From contig NZNV01000019.1 of NCBI GenBank assembly GCA_002695025.1, positions 62,001 through 126,000 of the forward strand: a DNA stretch of 64,000 bases, in the 5' to 3' direction. Below, piece after piece: positions 9,093 to 17,839 of the stretch. The position numbers were made by a program, and so were the translations under genes. The stretch comes from Owenweeksia sp. GTDB lineage: Bacteria; Bacteroidota; Bacteroidia; Flavobacteriales; Schleiferiaceae. Each line of letters opens with the position of its first letter. Within the stretch, counting starts at the first letter, position 1. The notes beneath the pieces were generated by a model. The model was not told the DNA's origin, did no database searches, and saw only the letters and a program-made list of their open reading frames with translations.

Positions 9093-9860
9093 TTAGTTGG
9101 TCTTATCGCGTAAAAATACATAATGATGATCGGTACTTTCAGCTTCGGCAAAATAATAACCTTCCTCGTTAAATGCCTTCAGCTCTTCTAACTTATTTAG
9201 TTTGTTACGAATAACAAAATTTGCCATAAGGCCTCTGGCTTTCTTGGCAAAGAAACTCACCACCTTATAATCATCATTAGAGAAATCTTTGAAAGTGACT
9301 TCCAGAACTGGGTTCGGGATCTTTGCAGTTTCTATGGCCTTGAAATATTCATTACTCGCCAGGTTAACAACGTGTATATCCTTTTCTATATTTTCCCGGA
9401 AATAGCTCTTTAGCTTATCCGCCCAAAAAAGATAGAGGTTTTCCCTTCTGCCCACTTTCAATGAAGTTCCCATTTCCAGGCGGTAAGGTTTTATGAGGTC
9501 AGTAGGCCGAAGAAGCCCGTAAAGGCCCGAGAGTATCCTTAGGTGCTCATCAGCAAATTCAACATCCTGCACTTCCCATGAGTCCGCATTAAGCCCCTGG
9601 TAAACATCTCCCTTAAAAGCCAGCACGGCTTGTCTCTCACCTCCGGTTCTGTCGGCTGTCCATTCCTGGTTACGATGGTAGTTGAGTTCTGCCAACTGCT
9701 GACTAATACCTTGTAGCTCCCTTAATGCCCTGCGGCTTTTTTTGCGAAGGCTTTTATTCACCTTCACGGCATCGGGCAAAAAGTACGGGTCCTGAGAAGG
9801 ACCTATCGCCATATTGGATTCAAAATCAAGGGTTTTAGCGGGTGATATCAGTATAAGCAT
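9093..9860 (-). CDS. yaaA: peroxide stress protein YaaA (DUF328/UPF0246)
   Basis: A 255-residue cytosolic protein. The N-terminus MLILISPAKTLDFES is the hallmark of the family, and AVLAFKGDVYQGL, LRILSGLYGLLRP and LYLFWADKL are further conserved blocks. In E. coli YaaA lowers free intracellular iron under peroxide stress and its structure suggests DNA binding; the biochemical activity is not settled. The ATG at 9860 was chosen over one 39 bases upstream because that one would sit before the terminator of the preceding gene. The terminator ends about ten bases before this ATG, so its promoter must overlap the hairpin or transcription must read through. Confidence 0.92.
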   Translation of the reverse strand: MLILISPAKTLDFESNMAIGPSQDPYFLPDAVKVNKSLRKKSRRALRELQGISQQLAELNYHRNQEWTADRTGGERQAVLAFKGDVYQGLNADSWEVQDVEFADEHLRILSGLYGLLRPTDLIKPYRLEMGTSLKVGRRENLYLFWADKLKSYFRENIEKDIHVVNLASNEYFKAIETAKIPNPVLEVTFKDFSNDDYKVVSFFAKKARGLMANFVIRNKLNKLEELKAFNEEGYYFAEAESTDHHYVFLRDKTN

Positions 9861-9870
9861 AATCCATAAA

Positions 9871-9898
9871 AAAAGGCGATCCCGGGGAATCGCCTTCA
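9871..9898 (-). terminator. rho-independent terminator of the MORN-type gene
   Basis: Eight-base stem AAGGCGAT / ATCGCCTT (9873-9880 and 9889-9896) with an eight-base loop. On the minus strand it is followed directly by a T run. It comes 25 bases after the stop of the gene at 9924-10295 and sits directly in front of the yaaA start. Confidence 0.8.
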
Positions 9899-9923
9899 AA
9901 AATACTTAATCGGTTAAACTGAT

Positions 9924-10295
9924 CTAATTTTCAGCTAACATATTCTTTTGCTCAAGTTTCCACTTTTGCACGTTCACTAGCTTGTTGCTTTCATAAGCGA
10001 TCTCATACATCACCATCCCATTGTTATCCCACCTGAACCACTTACCTTCTTTCATTCCATTATTGTAATACGCTTTGGTATTTACGGAACCGTCCTCATT
10101 GTATTGGACCCAGTTACCATCAAGGTTACCATTGGCCGCATAGGTACCGGTTTCCTTTACCGCGCCATTATCATAGAAATGGGTAACTCTTACCTTATTT
10201 CCTTCTTTTTCGTAAACAGGTTTTTGCTGAGCTATTGAAACTGCGGCAGTCACTACTATCAGGCAACCTGCTAACATCCATCTGAAATTCTTCAT
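9924..10295 (-). CDS. secreted MORN_2/YwqK-type repeat protein
   Basis: A 123-residue exported protein with a signal peptide (MKNFRWMLAGCLIVVTAA...AQQ) and a short set of repeats of the form FYDNGAVKETGTY, VQYNEDGSVNTKAYY and FRWDNNGMVMYEIAY. This is the xxYxxGxxxxxGxY pattern of MORN_2 proteins, which are often annotated as 'YwqK-family antitoxin' although most have no known toxin. The mature part ends with KWKLEQKNML. The role is unknown; exported members in this phylum are presumed envelope proteins. The ATG at 10295 places the signal peptide at the start. Confidence 0.65.
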   Translation of the reverse strand: MKNFRWMLAGCLIVVTAAVSIAQQKPVYEKEGNKVRVTHFYDNGAVKETGTYAANGNLDGNWVQYNEDGSVNTKAYYNNGMKEGKWFRWDNNGMVMYEIAYESNKLVNVQKWKLEQKNMLAEN

Positions 10296-10320
10296 GACTA
10301 CAATTTTTAAATTCACTTAA

Positions 10321-10328
10321 CAAATATA
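10321..10328 (-). promoter_or_regulatory. -7 box of the MORN-type gene promoter
   Basis: The minus strand reads TATATTTG, a perfect TAnnTTTG, 25 bases upstream of the chosen ATG. No clear -33 TTG is seen at the usual spacing, the region being very AT-rich. Confidence 0.5.
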
Positions 10329-10362
10329 CAAATTATTTTACCTACATGTAACTTTAAATTAA

Positions 10363-10387
10363 CATTAATTTAACATTGAAATTAATG
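10363..10387. promoter_or_regulatory. AT-rich perfect inverted repeat upstream of the MORN-type gene
   Basis: CATTAATTT and AAATTAATG form nine-base perfect arms around a seven-base loop (10372-10378). It lies about 35 bases upstream of the -7 box at 10321-10328, a typical activator or repressor position, and has no T run, so an operator is more likely than a terminator. Confidence 0.4.
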
Positions 10388-10477
10388 AACCATGAAATAA
10401 TTCACAAATTATTGAATATCAGTATTTTATACTGGAGATGAAAAATTTTTACCACAGATATTTCAGAGGTGGAAATA

Positions 10478-10505
10478 AAAAAGGGAGGTTAAAACCTCCC
10501 TTTTT
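10478..10505 (-). terminator. rho-independent terminator of pruA
   Basis: Stem AAAAAGGGAGGTT / AACCTCCCTTTTT with a two-base nominal loop. It begins two bases beyond the pruA stop and has T runs on both strands. Confidence 0.88.
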
Positions 10506-10506
10506 A

Positions 10507-12141
10507 TCATTTATCTTCCTCCATAAAAGGATAACGGTAGTCCGTTGGAGGAACGAATGTTTCCTTAATAGTGCGGGGGCTGATCCAACGTAGGAGGTTC
10601 AGTTTGGAACCGGCCTTATCATTGGTACCGGAAGCCCGTCCTCCGCCAAATGGTTGTTGACCCACCACGGCACCGGTAGGCTTATCATTGATATAGAAAT
10701 TACCCGCTGCATGACGCAGTTTATCGGCTCCTTTTTGGGCCAGGTAACGGTCACCGGAAAACAGTGAACCGGTAAGAGCATATTCAGAGGTGGTATTTAC
10801 CAGTTCCAGGGTTTCTTCAAAGGCATCCGCCTTATACACATATACGGTAAGCACAGGGCCGAAGAGTTCCGTGGTAATAGTAGTGTATTTAGGATCTGTG
10901 GTTACAATTACCGTTGGCTCTACAAAATATCCCTTGGATTTATCATAGTTACCTCCCACAATGATCTCGGCACTACTGTCTGCTTTAGCCTGGTCAATAT
11001 ACCTGGCAAGCTTATCAAATGAACCCTCATGAATAACCGCATTTACAAAATTGGTAAAGTCACGGGGTGATCCCATTTTAAAGCTCTTGATATCCTCCAG
11101 CATATACTTCTTCACATCCTCCCAAAGATTATCAGGAATATAGGCGCGGGAGGCTGCACTACATTTTTGTCCCTGGTATTCAAATGCTCCACGGCTTAAT
11201 GCAGTAGCTACCTGGCGGGCATTAGCTGTTTTATGCGCTACTACAAAGTCCTTACCTCCGGTTTCCCCTACAATACGCGGGTAGGTTTTATAGGTATGGA
11301 TATTATTGCCAATGGTTTTCCAGATATTGCGGAATACCTCGGTGGAACCGGTATAATGGAGTCCCGCAAAATCCGGATGGCTGAAAACAATATCCGAAGT
11401 TTCCTGCGGATCCGTAAAGATCATATTGATAACCCCTGCTGGCACACCTGCTTCTTCAAAAACCTCCATCAAAACATGGGCTGAGTATATCTGGCTCAAG
11501 GAAGGTTTCCAAACTACAGTATTACCCATCAGCGCCATGGACGCAGGTAGATTACCTGCGATAGCTGTAAAGTTAAAGGGGGTTATTGCGAAAGTAAACC
11601 CTTCCAGGGGACGATAATCCAGTCGATTCCAGACGCCATCGGAGGATTCAGGCTGTTCCATGTATATCTCGGTCATGTACTGTACATTAAACCTCAGGAA
11701 ATCGATCATTTCACAGGCAGAGTCTATTTCTGCCTGGAAGGCATTCTTACTTTGCGATATCATGGTTGCAGCATTGATACGGGCACGGTATGGCCCTGCA
11801 ATAAGATCAGCCGCCTTGAGGAAAATAGAAGCACGATGCTCCCAGCTCATGCCTTCCCATTGCTCTTTGGCATCCAATGCTGCCTTTATAGCATCCTTTA
11901 CGTGTTGGGCCTCTCCGTAATGATAGGATCCAACATTGTGTTGATGATCATGCGGGGGCATTACGCGCTGAAGGTTGCCAGTGGTTATTTTTTCACCTCC
12001 TATAACCATGGGTATCTCTATTTGAGAACCCCACATTTCGTCATAGGCCTTCTGGAGATTTTCACGTTCTGGCGTTCCGGAAGCGTAGCTCAATACAGGC
12101 TCATTTACCGGAAAGGGAACGTTATAAAATCCTTTTATCAT
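10507..12141 (-). CDS. pruA: L-glutamate gamma-semialdehyde dehydrogenase (1-pyrroline-5-carboxylate dehydrogenase)
   Basis: NAD-dependent aldehyde dehydrogenase that oxidises glutamate semialdehyde to glutamate in proline breakdown. The 544-residue protein begins MIKGFYNVPFPVNEPV like other P5C dehydrogenases of this phylum and has the catalytic Cys in YQGQKCSAASR, the ALDH Glu in VGETGGKDFVV, the NAD-site block TPFNFTAIAGNLP, and late GQQPFGGGRASGTNDKAG. It is the monofunctional form without a proline dehydrogenase domain. The ATG at 12141 fits the family; an in-frame ATG 27 bases upstream coincides with the -7 promoter region. It is flanked by terminators on both sides and so is transcribed alone. 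Confidence 0.95.
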   Translation of the reverse strand: MIKGFYNVPFPVNEPVLSYASGTPERENLQKAYDEMWGSQIEIPMVIGGEKITTGNLQRVMPPHDHQHNVGSYHYGEAQHVKDAIKAALDAKEQWEGMSWEHRASIFLKAADLIAGPYRARINAATMISQSKNAFQAEIDSACEMIDFLRFNVQYMTEIYMEQPESSDGVWNRLDYRPLEGFTFAITPFNFTAIAGNLPASMALMGNTVVWKPSLSQIYSAHVLMEVFEEAGVPAGVINMIFTDPQETSDIVFSHPDFAGLHYTGSTEVFRNIWKTIGNNIHTYKTYPRIVGETGGKDFVVAHKTANARQVATALSRGAFEYQGQKCSAASRAYIPDNLWEDVKKYMLEDIKSFKMGSPRDFTNFVNAVIHEGSFDKLARYIDQAKADSSAEIIVGGNYDKSKGYFVEPTVIVTTDPKYTTITTELFGPVLTVYVYKADAFEETLELVNTTSEYALTGSLFSGDRYLAQKGADKLRHAAGNFYINDKPTGAVVGQQPFGGGRASGTNDKAGSKLNLLRWISPRTIKETFVPPTDYRYPFMEEDK

Positions 12142-12167
12142 GTTTGTACTTTTTAAGAATGAGGCCA

Positions 12168-12175
12168 CAAAATTA
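12168..12175 (-). promoter_or_regulatory. -7 box of pruA promoter
   Basis: The minus strand reads TAATTTTG, a perfect TAnnTTTG, 26 bases upstream of the pruA ATG and 27 bases after the upstream terminator. No good -33 TTG is visible. Confidence 0.5.
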
Positions 12176-12202
12176 TAATAATAGACCGGACTGCCCTAAA
12201 AG

Positions 12203-12233
12203 AAAAGCCCCCGCTTTAAAAGCGGGGGCTTTG
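12203..12233 (-). terminator. rho-independent terminator of the 180-residue barrel gene
   Basis: Very strong GC-rich palindrome AAAGCCCCCGCTTT / AAAGCGGGGGCTTT with the real loop formed by the central TTTAAAA. On the minus strand it is followed by TTTTCTTTTA. It ends the transcript of the gene at 12254-12796. Confidence 0.88.
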
Positions 12234-12253
12234 GTAAATAACATTAATGCAAC

Positions 12254-12796
12254 TTAGAATTTCATGGTGAGACCAATATTGACAGCAGATATACCGTAGC
12301 CCAGCTCCAGGAAAGCACCAAAGTTATCGGTAAAGTGGTAACGACCTCCTGCATAAACGCCATAAGCCAATCCTCCAATAGACGGTTCGGTAATGTAAGG
12401 CTTCAACGCATCATCACCATCAAAAGTGGCACTGGCCACATTGTAACCCAAAAGTATACCCAGGTAGGTATCCACACCATCTACCAATTCCTTGTGATAA
12501 GCACCGCGTGCCCCAATGATCAGGTAGCTATACGTCCAGGTATAGTTAGCTCCGTATCCGGCAAATTCTTCTTCAGCCGATGCATAGCCCGCAAACGCAC
12601 CCACACTCACATTGTCATTGAGCCCATACTCATAGGATAAGCTGATCGGTAACGCTCCGTCACCATTCAGTCCGAAGGTTACAAAGCCAACTCCCAGGTT
12701 AATGTCACTCTGGCCAGCTTCGTATTGAGCTTTAGCCGAAAAACTGATAAATGCACATGCCACTAGTAAAAAAAGAACCTTACTTGCTTTTTTCAT
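12254..12796 (-). CDS. small outer-membrane beta-barrel protein
   Basis: A 180-residue secreted protein with a signal peptide MKKASKVLFLLVACAFISFS ending AKAQ. The mature part is built of short strands rich in Gly and aromatic residues (ISLSYEYGLNDNVSVGAFAGY, YLGILLGYNVAS, GVYAGGRYHFTDNFGAFLELGYG) and ends MKF with a terminal Phe, the outer-membrane insertion signature. It resembles the eight-stranded OmpA/OmpX-type porin-family proteins of the phylum; no ligand can be inferred. It is monocistronic, with a terminator after it and 421 noncoding bases before it. Confidence 0.7.
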   Translation of the reverse strand: MKKASKVLFLLVACAFISFSAKAQYEAGQSDINLGVGFVTFGLNGDGALPISLSYEYGLNDNVSVGAFAGYASAEEEFAGYGANYTWTYSYLIIGARGAYHKELVDGVDTYLGILLGYNVASATFDGDDALKPYITEPSIGGLAYGVYAGGRYHFTDNFGAFLELGYGISAVNIGLTMKF

Positions 12797-13217
12797 GGTC
12801 TAAGGTTTTAATGAATGAAGTTCGCCTACTCTATATGCTTTTCGGCTTCCGCAAAATCTCAGACCAAAGAAATAAGGAGGGGGCTTCCGGGTAAATACCA
12901 AATGAGACGGATATTTAATCCTTAGCAATACGTAGCGGGAGTATGCTAACAGAATGTTTCGAAGTGCCAGTCTGCAACAGGTAAAAGAAGCCAGGCTTTC
13001 CAAACCGTCCTCTTAAATCCGTCATCTATTTAAACTTAATCTCAAGGTATATACAGTAACACCAAGGCTAATATTCAGTGTTGATCACACCTAATCAATG
13101 TGTTTTCGGCTTCCACCTCAGAAATAAGGTTAACTGGAAAGAAAAATATAATGTGAGACATTTCTAACCCTTAAAAACCATGTCTCCTGATCTTCAGAAA
13201 ATCAATAGTAAAACGGG
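12797..13217. other. 421-base noncoding gap with a diverged duplicated element
   Basis: This gap lies between the barrel gene start and the metallophosphatase stop, both on the minus strand. It has no convincing gene: the one open frame (12800-13003, minus) has no family features and an improbable composition. Two related elements occur at 12839-12877 and 13103-13129, each running from TTTTCGGCTTCC to AGAAATAAGG, the second copy lacking part of the middle. No perfect TAnnTTTG box is present on the minus strand, so the barrel gene may depend on an activator. Confidence 0.5.
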
Positions 13218-13856
13218 TTAATCCTTCTCAGAACGTAGCTGGCGGATCACCTTTGGATTATCCCCATTACTTTCTATGGATAGCGCTGAAAGATACTTTT
13301 TGGTCCACGCCCCGGTATCTATAAACCAGGCATTTTCCTTGGGATTAAAGAGCGGTTTGCCTCCACGCACCATAGTGTGGCCAACCACCTGAACTTTATC
13401 CAGACACTTAAGAGGACCGCGGTTAAGTAAAACCCCTTTGCTGTTTTTAATGTCGAAAGGATCTTCGGTACTTTTAGCAATCCCGGCATGGGTTACCAAT
13501 ATTCCTTCAGCCTCCCATTTTAATCCTTTAACCCGCAACCACTCGCATGCTTTCTTAATATTGAAGCCTTCTTCCTCAATATTATTTACAAGTTTTTTCA
13601 TGGATTCCTCGTTCTTTTTGAAGAAGAAATAATCCAGTAGCATCTGCTCGTGATTACCTCTTAGAAGAACGGTTTGCCCCTGATATTCTTTTTCAAGTTC
13701 CTGCCAGTACCGGATGCATTTCCCGGAATGGGGTCCTTTATTGATAAGGTCACCTAACTGTATAAGGATCTCCTCCCCCGGGTGCCAGTGTTTCTCCACC
13801 AGCTCCTTAAGGGTGTAATAGCAACCGTGAACATCTCCGATAACGAGTAGCTTCAT
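13218..13856 (-). CDS. calcineurin-type metallophosphoesterase (PrpE/ApaH-like)
   Basis: A 212-residue cytosolic phosphatase. The metal-binding blocks are all present: GDVHG at residues 7-11, GDLINKGP (the family GDxVDRGP), LRGNHEQM, then VTHAGIA and VVGHTMVRGG. This places it with serine/threonine protein phosphatase or diadenosine-tetraphosphatase-like enzymes; the substrate cannot be told from sequence. It starts 27 bases after the dnaN stop on the same strand, so it is probably cotranscribed with dnaN. Confidence 0.88.
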   Translation of the reverse strand: MKLLVIGDVHGCYYTLKELVEKHWHPGEEILIQLGDLINKGPHSGKCIRYWQELEKEYQGQTVLLRGNHEQMLLDYFFFKKNEESMKKLVNNIEEEGFNIKKACEWLRVKGLKWEAEGILVTHAGIAKSTEDPFDIKNSKGVLLNRGPLKCLDKVQVVGHTMVRGGKPLFNPKENAWFIDTGAWTKKYLSALSIESNGDNPKVIRQLRSEKD

Positions 13857-13883
13857 ATCCGGAGTTTCTCAGGCAATAGGATT

Positions 13884-15005
13884 TTAGTTGTTTAGCATTA
13901 CGGGCATCACCAACATCAGGATATCCTCCCCATCCTCAAGCCCGTCATTGGGCAGGATAATGCCCGCGCGGTTGGGGGCAGACATTTCCAGGCTTACACT
14001 GTCTGACTCCAGGTTGCTGAGCATTTCATTGAGGAAACGGCTGTTGAAACCGATCTCCATATCCTCACCCTGGTAATTGCAGCTCAACCTTTCGTGAGCC
14101 TTATTGGAAAAATCGAGGTCCTCAGCGGAAATATTCAACTCGGAACCGGCCATTTTGAGGCGCACCTGGTGGGTGGTTTTATTGGAGAAAATAGCTACCC
14201 GCTTAACGGAACTCAGGAATACCCCGCGCTCAATTTCCATGCGATTGGGATTATCCTTAGGAATAACTGCTTCATAGTTGGGGTACTTACCATCAATAAG
14301 GCGACAGGTAAGGATAATATTCTCAAACTCGAAACGGGCGTTGGTATCATTGTAATGAATGGTAACCTCCTCTCCTACTGAAGCCAGGGTGGATTTAAGG
14401 ATCGTAAGAGGTTTACGGGGCATGATGAACTCAGCCGTATTGTCACTTTTAAGATCATTCCTGCGGTAGCGTACCAGCTTGTGAGCATCTGTAGCTACAA
14501 AGGTGAGATTATCTGAACTGAACTGAAAAAAAACACCTGACATTACAGGCCGTAACTCATCGTTACCGGCTGCAAATAATGTTTTATTAACTGCTGTGGC
14601 CAGGATTTCTGCCGGAATTACCGTAGTGCTGATATCCTCCATTTCCGGCAGCTTGGGAAATTCATCACCTTCCACAAAGGCCAGTGAATACTTACCGTAA
14701 TCCGAACTCATCTCCACGGTATTATTACTCCCGTTAATCACAAAGGTTACCGGCTGTTCCGGAAGGGCTTTCAATCCATCCAGGAGCAAGCGGGCGGGAA
14801 TGGCTGCCAACCCGTTATCCTCACTATCCACCTCCAGGGAAGCACTGATAGTGGTTTCAAGATCTGAGGCAGATATGGTAAGATTGTTACCGTCCAGATC
14901 AAAAAGGAAGTTATCCAGAATAGCGAGCGTATTATTATTATTCAATACCCCACCTACAATTTGTAATTGTTTAAGGAGCGCTCCACTGGAAACTATAAAT
15001 TTCAT
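13884..15005 (-). CDS. dnaN: DNA polymerase III subunit beta (sliding clamp)
   Basis: The 373-residue beta clamp, a dimeric ring that tethers the replicase. It starts MKFIVSSGALLKQLQIVGGVL and contains three repeats of the clamp fold, with FSSDNLTFVATDAHKLVRYRR in the middle domain and the closing MLVMPVML in place of the usual C-terminal MP(M/V)RL. Length is normal. It follows the gldF-gldG-DUF4340 genes on the same strand, an arrangement shared with other Bacteroidota, but has its own -7 box at 15043-15050. There is no dnaA or recF nearby, as is usual in this phylum. Confidence 0.97.
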   Translation of the reverse strand: MKFIVSSGALLKQLQIVGGVLNNNNTLAILDNFLFDLDGNNLTISASDLETTISASLEVDSEDNGLAAIPARLLLDGLKALPEQPVTFVINGSNNTVEMSSDYGKYSLAFVEGDEFPKLPEMEDISTTVIPAEILATAVNKTLFAAGNDELRPVMSGVFFQFSSDNLTFVATDAHKLVRYRRNDLKSDNTAEFIMPRKPLTILKSTLASVGEEVTIHYNDTNARFEFENIILTCRLIDGKYPNYEAVIPKDNPNRMEIERGVFLSSVKRVAIFSNKTTHQVRLKMAGSELNISAEDLDFSNKAHERLSCNYQGEDMEIGFNSRFLNEMLSNLESDSVSLEMSAPNRAGIILPNDGLEDGEDILMLVMPVMLNN

Positions 15006-15042
15006 AATGCGTTCGGTTTGATAAAACTATAAAGTGTACGGA

Positions 15043-15050
15043 CAAATATA
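15043..15050 (-). promoter_or_regulatory. -7 box of dnaN promoter
   Basis: The minus strand reads TATATTTG, a perfect TAnnTTTG, 37 bases upstream of the dnaN ATG in the 99-base gap after the DUF4340 gene. A -33 TTG is not obvious. Confidence 0.5.
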
Positions 15051-15104
15051 AAGGGAAAAGCCCGGCTTAAAAGGTTCTTTTTTTCAGTAATTTTTAACAA
15101 ATAG

Positions 15105-16121
15105 CTACTTTAAAAAGTAGTCCTTTGGTTTCAGGATGGGGTTAAGCCCAAAGTATTGGAGCAAAACCATCTTATCATCATTGATAAATCCGTGTAAGCG
15201 ATCAGGATCAAATTGTTGCGGCTCCAGCTCAGGATTCAAACTTTCTTCGGGGCCCTTAATACGGTAACCACTCAGCGTGGTTACTTTTCCGTCAATATCC
15301 GTTAATTTCAGTCTGAAGACCGGGTTGCTGGCCAGCAAAGAGTCCTTACGACTATATATGGGATCCGAAGGAATAATCAGACCTTCATAGGTAAGGTTAC
15401 GGAAGGAGTTGAGGAATAAGTTGGTTTTTACCCGGTCGCGGTTACGCATTACCTCTCCGGACTGCAAGCTCTTTATATATACACTATCCGGTGAAAATAC
15501 ATTCAATTCAAACGATTGGGAAGACGAGTCCGGATACGTCATTTCTATGCTACGGATAATGCCGGGCCTGGCACTTACAATGGTCCTGCTACGCCACAAA
15601 TGCTCTTGGGTAAAAAACCGGGTAGACAAAAAGCCGTTAAAGCCAGGAATGTGAACAGCAAAGGGCTGATCACTGCCTTTAATGAGCATATAGGTAGCCA
15701 TTTCGTCATGTGCTTCCGTACCTACATAAAAAGTTTTGGCAAGCTTGCCATTCTTGTATATCTGTACTTCTTTACCGCGCACTGCCATCCGCTTTATTAC
15801 CGTGGGTTGCATACGTTCCGGGATAAAGTTCCGCATCTCCATACGGTACAGGGTTTCCAAAAGTATCTCTATCGCATCTTCCCGGGCTCTGCCGCTCCCA
15901 TTCACTGTCCAATGGTGATCATCACGCTTCAGGATAATCTCGCTGGGGGTTTTATCCTTGATTATGATCTTATCTACATCACCGGTATCCTTAATAGCAA
16001 AGGCATACCGTTCATTGCCTTCCAATCCCAAAGTACCTTCCCTGTTATTGCGGGTAAGCAGCCAGCCAGCCACTACCAGCAGCACTATAAATACCAGGAG
16101 ATATATTAGATTTTTCTTCAT
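15105..16121 (-). CDS. DUF4340 domain protein of the gldFG cluster
   Basis: A 338-residue protein with one N-terminal membrane anchor (residues 4-22, LIYLLVFIVLLVVAGWLL) and a large extracytoplasmic part. NERYAFAIKDTGDVDKIIIKD and WTVNGSGRAREDAIEILLETL match the DUF4340 pattern, a domain often found beside or fused to GldG-like ABC components. It starts two bases after the gldG stop, so it is coupled to gldFG and probably belongs to the same ABC-type assembly at the inner membrane. Its biochemical role is unknown. An in-frame ATG 93 bases upstream overlaps gldG and is not used. Confidence 0.8.
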   Translation of the reverse strand: MKKNLIYLLVFIVLLVVAGWLLTRNNREGTLGLEGNERYAFAIKDTGDVDKIIIKDKTPSEIILKRDDHHWTVNGSGRAREDAIEILLETLYRMEMRNFIPERMQPTVIKRMAVRGKEVQIYKNGKLAKTFYVGTEAHDEMATYMLIKGSDQPFAVHIPGFNGFLSTRFFTQEHLWRSRTIVSARPGIIRSIEMTYPDSSSQSFELNVFSPDSVYIKSLQSGEVMRNRDRVKTNLFLNSFRNLTYEGLIIPSDPIYSRKDSLLASNPVFRLKLTDIDGKVTTLSGYRIKGPEESLNPELEPQQFDPDRLHGFINDDKMVLLQYFGLNPILKPKDYFLK

Positions 16122-16123
16122 GT

Positions 16124-17839
16124 TTATGCGTATTTCCGTTTTCTGATAAAGGTGAGTACCAGCCCGAACAATATAATGATCACCACGGGCACTATAGTAT
16201 TGATCAGTTGCCAATAGAGCTTGTCACCTTTCGCTTTTTGAGGATTGAGCAATCTCAATTTGAGTTCCCTGGACCGGATGCTGATCAACCCGCTATCATC
16301 CAGCATATAATCCAATACGTTCAGCAGAAAATCTTTATTGCCGTATTGCTGACCGGTAAATTGATCGAAACCCAGCGGCAATGGTGTTCCCTTGGGAATA
16401 TTTGGGTTCACGATATTCAATTGGTTGCGGATAATATCACCATCTCCTATCACCACCATCTGTGTTTTGTCCCCCTTCTCTTTAAGCTTTAGTTGCTCGG
16501 GGCCACTGTCTTTGGGAAGTATCCTGTTCTTGAAGGCTGATTCAAATCGTCCTTCCAGCAATACACCCATCGGTATAAACTGACGGGTAAAGCGGGTTTC
16601 ATCCTGTTCTTCGTACAAACGCTGCAGGCTTACCATGTGTGGCGTGGACACCACATTGGAATAAGGAGAGCTTTTCAGAAGTACCGTTTTCTTTACACCG
16701 GGAGCAATTATCGTATCTATGGAAGAGGCAAAATCCAGCTTAATGGCATTCAGATCCTTAGTAATGGGGTGTTTTACCTGTGGCATTACCATGGGAAAAT
16801 AGATCCAGTTGTGAACCGAGCGCCTATCCGAAACCCCGGCCGAGATCATATCCACTACCAGGTTTGTATTAACCCGTACTCCATACCGGAACAGCATATC
16901 GGATATACGAAGACGGTCATAGATGGGGTACGAAAGAAATTGCGACTTTTCACTCAGGCTGTCCATTTCTGCGTGAACCGCATCCAGTAACCACACTACT
17001 TTGCCCCCGTTCATAATGTACTGATCCAGGAGATACTTATCCAGGTCGGTAAAGGGTTCGCGTGGCTTGGCTATAATCAGGGCATCAAAGCGGTTCAGCT
17101 TGCGCTGTTGATCCTGTATGCTGATATTTTCTCCCAGGCTATCGCTCCGGAATTTGTGGATATCAAAACGGTCCAGGGAATAATTAACACCTATGGAACG
17201 TGCAAAGTCCGCTATAAAACGTGGCTCCAGCTCACCATGCCCGTAAAGGAAAGCTACCGATGGTTTGGAACTTGAGATAAGAGCCCTGATACCATTAGCT
17301 AGCTGAAATTCCAGGTTTTGGATAGAGTTATTCACCTGCCTTTCAGGGCTGGAAGCAAACTGGTCCAGCAAGAGCAGAACCGGCACTTCTTTATCGCCAT
17401 ACGTTAAGATAGCACCTGGATAAACCTCCCTTTCTTTATTCCCACCCTGTTCACGGATCTGCAGATTGTAGGGCTTAAGGCCTTTATACTGTAACTGCTG
17501 TTTTAATTCGCGGTTGTTCTGGATATCCTCGGAACCATCCGGGTTAATAAACTGGTATTCAATGTTGCCATTGTAGGCCCGGAACTCATCCAACATCTGA
17601 CGCGTTTCACGCTGAAGACGCTGAAAACCAGCCGGAAAATCGCCTTCCAGGTACACCTTAACGTAGAGCACATCATCAAAGCTTTCCAGCAGATTGATGG
17701 TGGCATCGGAGAGGCTGTAACGCTTCTCCGAGGTAAGGTCCACACGAAAGAATTCGAGTGAGCCGATCACATTCAACAGAATGATGATGCCCACTATGAT
17801 CACAAACTGAAATATATCTCTTCCCTTCCTGCTTTTCAT
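16124..17839 (-). CDS. gldG: gliding motility-associated ABC transporter substrate-binding protein GldG
   Basis: A 571-residue protein with an N-terminal membrane segment, VDLTSEKRYSLSDATINLLES (the GldG/ABC-2-type signature), a long periplasmic domain and a C-terminal membrane helix before RKRKYA. In Flavobacterium johnsoniae GldA, GldF and GldG were proposed to form an ABC transporter needed for gliding; species lacking them can still glide or secrete, so the exact role is open. The start at 17839 overlaps the last base of gldF and leaves room for an AGGA-like ribosome site; an ATG six bases upstream is the alternative. GldA is not in this window. Confidence 0.93.
   Translation of the reverse strand: MKSRKGRDIFQFVIIVGIIILLNVIGSLEFFRVDLTSEKRYSLSDATINLLESFDDVLYVKVYLEGDFPAGFQRLQRETRQMLDEFRAYNGNIEYQFINPDGSEDIQNNRELKQQLQYKGLKPYNLQIREQGGNKEREVYPGAILTYGDKEVPVLLLLDQFASSPERQVNNSIQNLEFQLANGIRALISSSKPSVAFLYGHGELEPRFIADFARSIGVNYSLDRFDIHKFRSDSLGENISIQDQQRKLNRFDALIIAKPREPFTDLDKYLLDQYIMNGGKVVWLLDAVHAEMDSLSEKSQFLSYPIYDRLRISDMLFRYGVRVNTNLVVDMISAGVSDRRSVHNWIYFPMVMPQVKHPITKDLNAIKLDFASSIDTIIAPGVKKTVLLKSSPYSNVVSTPHMVSLQRLYEEQDETRFTRQFIPMGVLLEGRFESAFKNRILPKDSGPEQLKLKEKGDKTQMVVIGDGDIIRNQLNIVNPNIPKGTPLPLGFDQFTGQQYGNKDFLLNVLDYMLDDSGLISIRSRELKLRLLNPQKAKGDKLYWQLINTIVPVVIIILFGLVLTFIRKRKYA

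Noticed and set aside
12800-13003. 67-codon minus-strand frame in the largest gap
   Set aside because: Composition is unlike the neighbours, there is no promoter or conserved motif, and it overlaps one copy of the duplicated element.
15516-16109. 197-codon plus-strand frame
   Set aside because: Antisense to the DUF4340 gene, which has a good family match and coupling to gldG.
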